This document shows positions 63,596 to 64,000 of a DNA stretch of 64,000 nucleotides, piece by piece; position 1 is the first letter of the stretch; each line of letters opens with the position of its first letter. This DNA is from Peronospora farinosa. Lineage: Eukaryota; Oomycota; Peronosporomycetes; Peronosporales; Peronosporaceae. The stretch is taken from assembly GCA_947646735.1 (NCBI GenBank), contig CANTFK010000994.1, forward strand, positions 124,001 to 188,000. The letters are read 5' to 3'. The notes under the pieces were generated by a model. That model had not been told where the DNA came from, did no database searches, and worked only from the letters and a program-made list of their open reading frames with translations. Position numbers and translations under genes: made by a program.

Positions 63596-64000
63596 CTAAA
63601 AGGAGATTTTGTTGAATCTATCTTTCAATACGCTCGAATTCCCGGCATTGTCACGACAAAGAACAAACTTGTACAGCCCTTCAATCACTTCCACAACAAG
63701 ATTACGCACAGATTGTTTGACTGCTACTTCATGCTACATACTTGTCCGGCTTTTGATGATGGAATAATGTTGCCACAAAAGTATTGGGCGATGACAAAAC
63801 AACCTGTAACGTCCGCATCTACGTGGGTTTCACGCACAGATCATCTCGATTGTGTTCCAGGGCTCTTAACTCCATAAACAACGTTCGATTTGACAGCACG
63901 TCTACGATTTCTCAACCACGAACCAGCGATCAAAGTTCATCTTGAAGTTGTTTGCAACGTTAAACCTCAGTACACATCGGAGCCCTCTATTACATGTACA
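63596..64000 (-). CDS. 3' end of an unidentified gene (partial, runs off the right edge)
   Basis: Minus strand: a segment with IVDVLSNRTLFMELRALEHN and RDDLC ends at a GTGAAAC donor (exon to 63834). A 100-nt intron with a TATGTAG acceptor leads to the last exon, 63733-63596: VAVKQSVRNLVVEVIEGLYK, FVLCRDNAGNSSVLKD, TAG. Phase is consistent. The upstream border near 63890 is not resolved, and a further exon lies beyond or near 64000. It converges on the Hikeshi gene with 17 bp between stop codons. No family recognised. Confidence 0.55.

Noticed and set aside
1..64000. CRISPR array, prokaryotic operons, tRNA or rRNA genes
   Set aside because: No regularly spaced repeats, no tRNA-like cloverleaf boxes and no rRNA segments were seen; spliced genes and a Pol III subunit show a nuclear eukaryotic genome.

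Overview
This window is eukaryotic and almost certainly comes from an oomycete (Peronosporales-like). The host genes are tightly packed and lie in both orientations. Their introns are short (about 50-110 nt), with GT..YAG borders and CTAAC/CTGAC-like branch sites. Some promoters carry a YCAYTYY initiator, one bZIP gene has a non-canonical basic region, and a large block of Ty3/Gypsy retrotransposons is present. Protein families were recognised by reading translations. No database search was run, and exon borders were inferred from frame, splice sites and family alignment from memory.

Left host block (1-27.8 kb): a membrane-anchored aspartyl protease; CLF1/CRNKL1 (HAT-repeat splicing factor); a mitochondrial TPR-like protein; a TMEM185-family membrane protein divergent from CWF19L1; a small mitochondrial-type protein; a SAC1 phosphoinositide phosphatase (5 exons); an aquaglyceroporin; a flavin-reductase-like protein divergent from a J-domain::TMEM185 fusion; a UPF0489/C5orf22-like protein (6 exons); a Myb/SANT-like protein; RNA polymerase III subunit RPC2; an uncertain multi-exon gene; and a secreted tyrosinase-like copper protein.

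Central block (about 29.97-58.07 kb): 28 kb of nested Ty3/Gypsy LTR retrotransposons. Element B (+ strand, old, gag at 30.6 kb) is interrupted by element A (- strand, 32315-39723, LTRs about 95% identical by eye). Its 3' LTR is interrupted by element C (- strand, about 45380-57593). All three are decayed. Elements A and C encode a C-terminal chromodomain, and C carries a second RNase H domain. In all three, the stretch between pol and the 3' LTR holds an open or decayed reading frame on the strand opposite to gag-pol. It starts just inside the 3' LTR and reads inward, with basic, nuclear-type or coiled-coil features. This shared antisense gene is the most interesting feature of the window. Element A also has a textbook A7 slippery site at its gag/pol overlap.

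Right host block (58.1-64 kb): a class V aminotransferase, a bZIP-like transcription factor, a Hikeshi (OPI10/C11orf73) homologue with 3 exons, and the 3' end of an unidentified gene running off the right edge.
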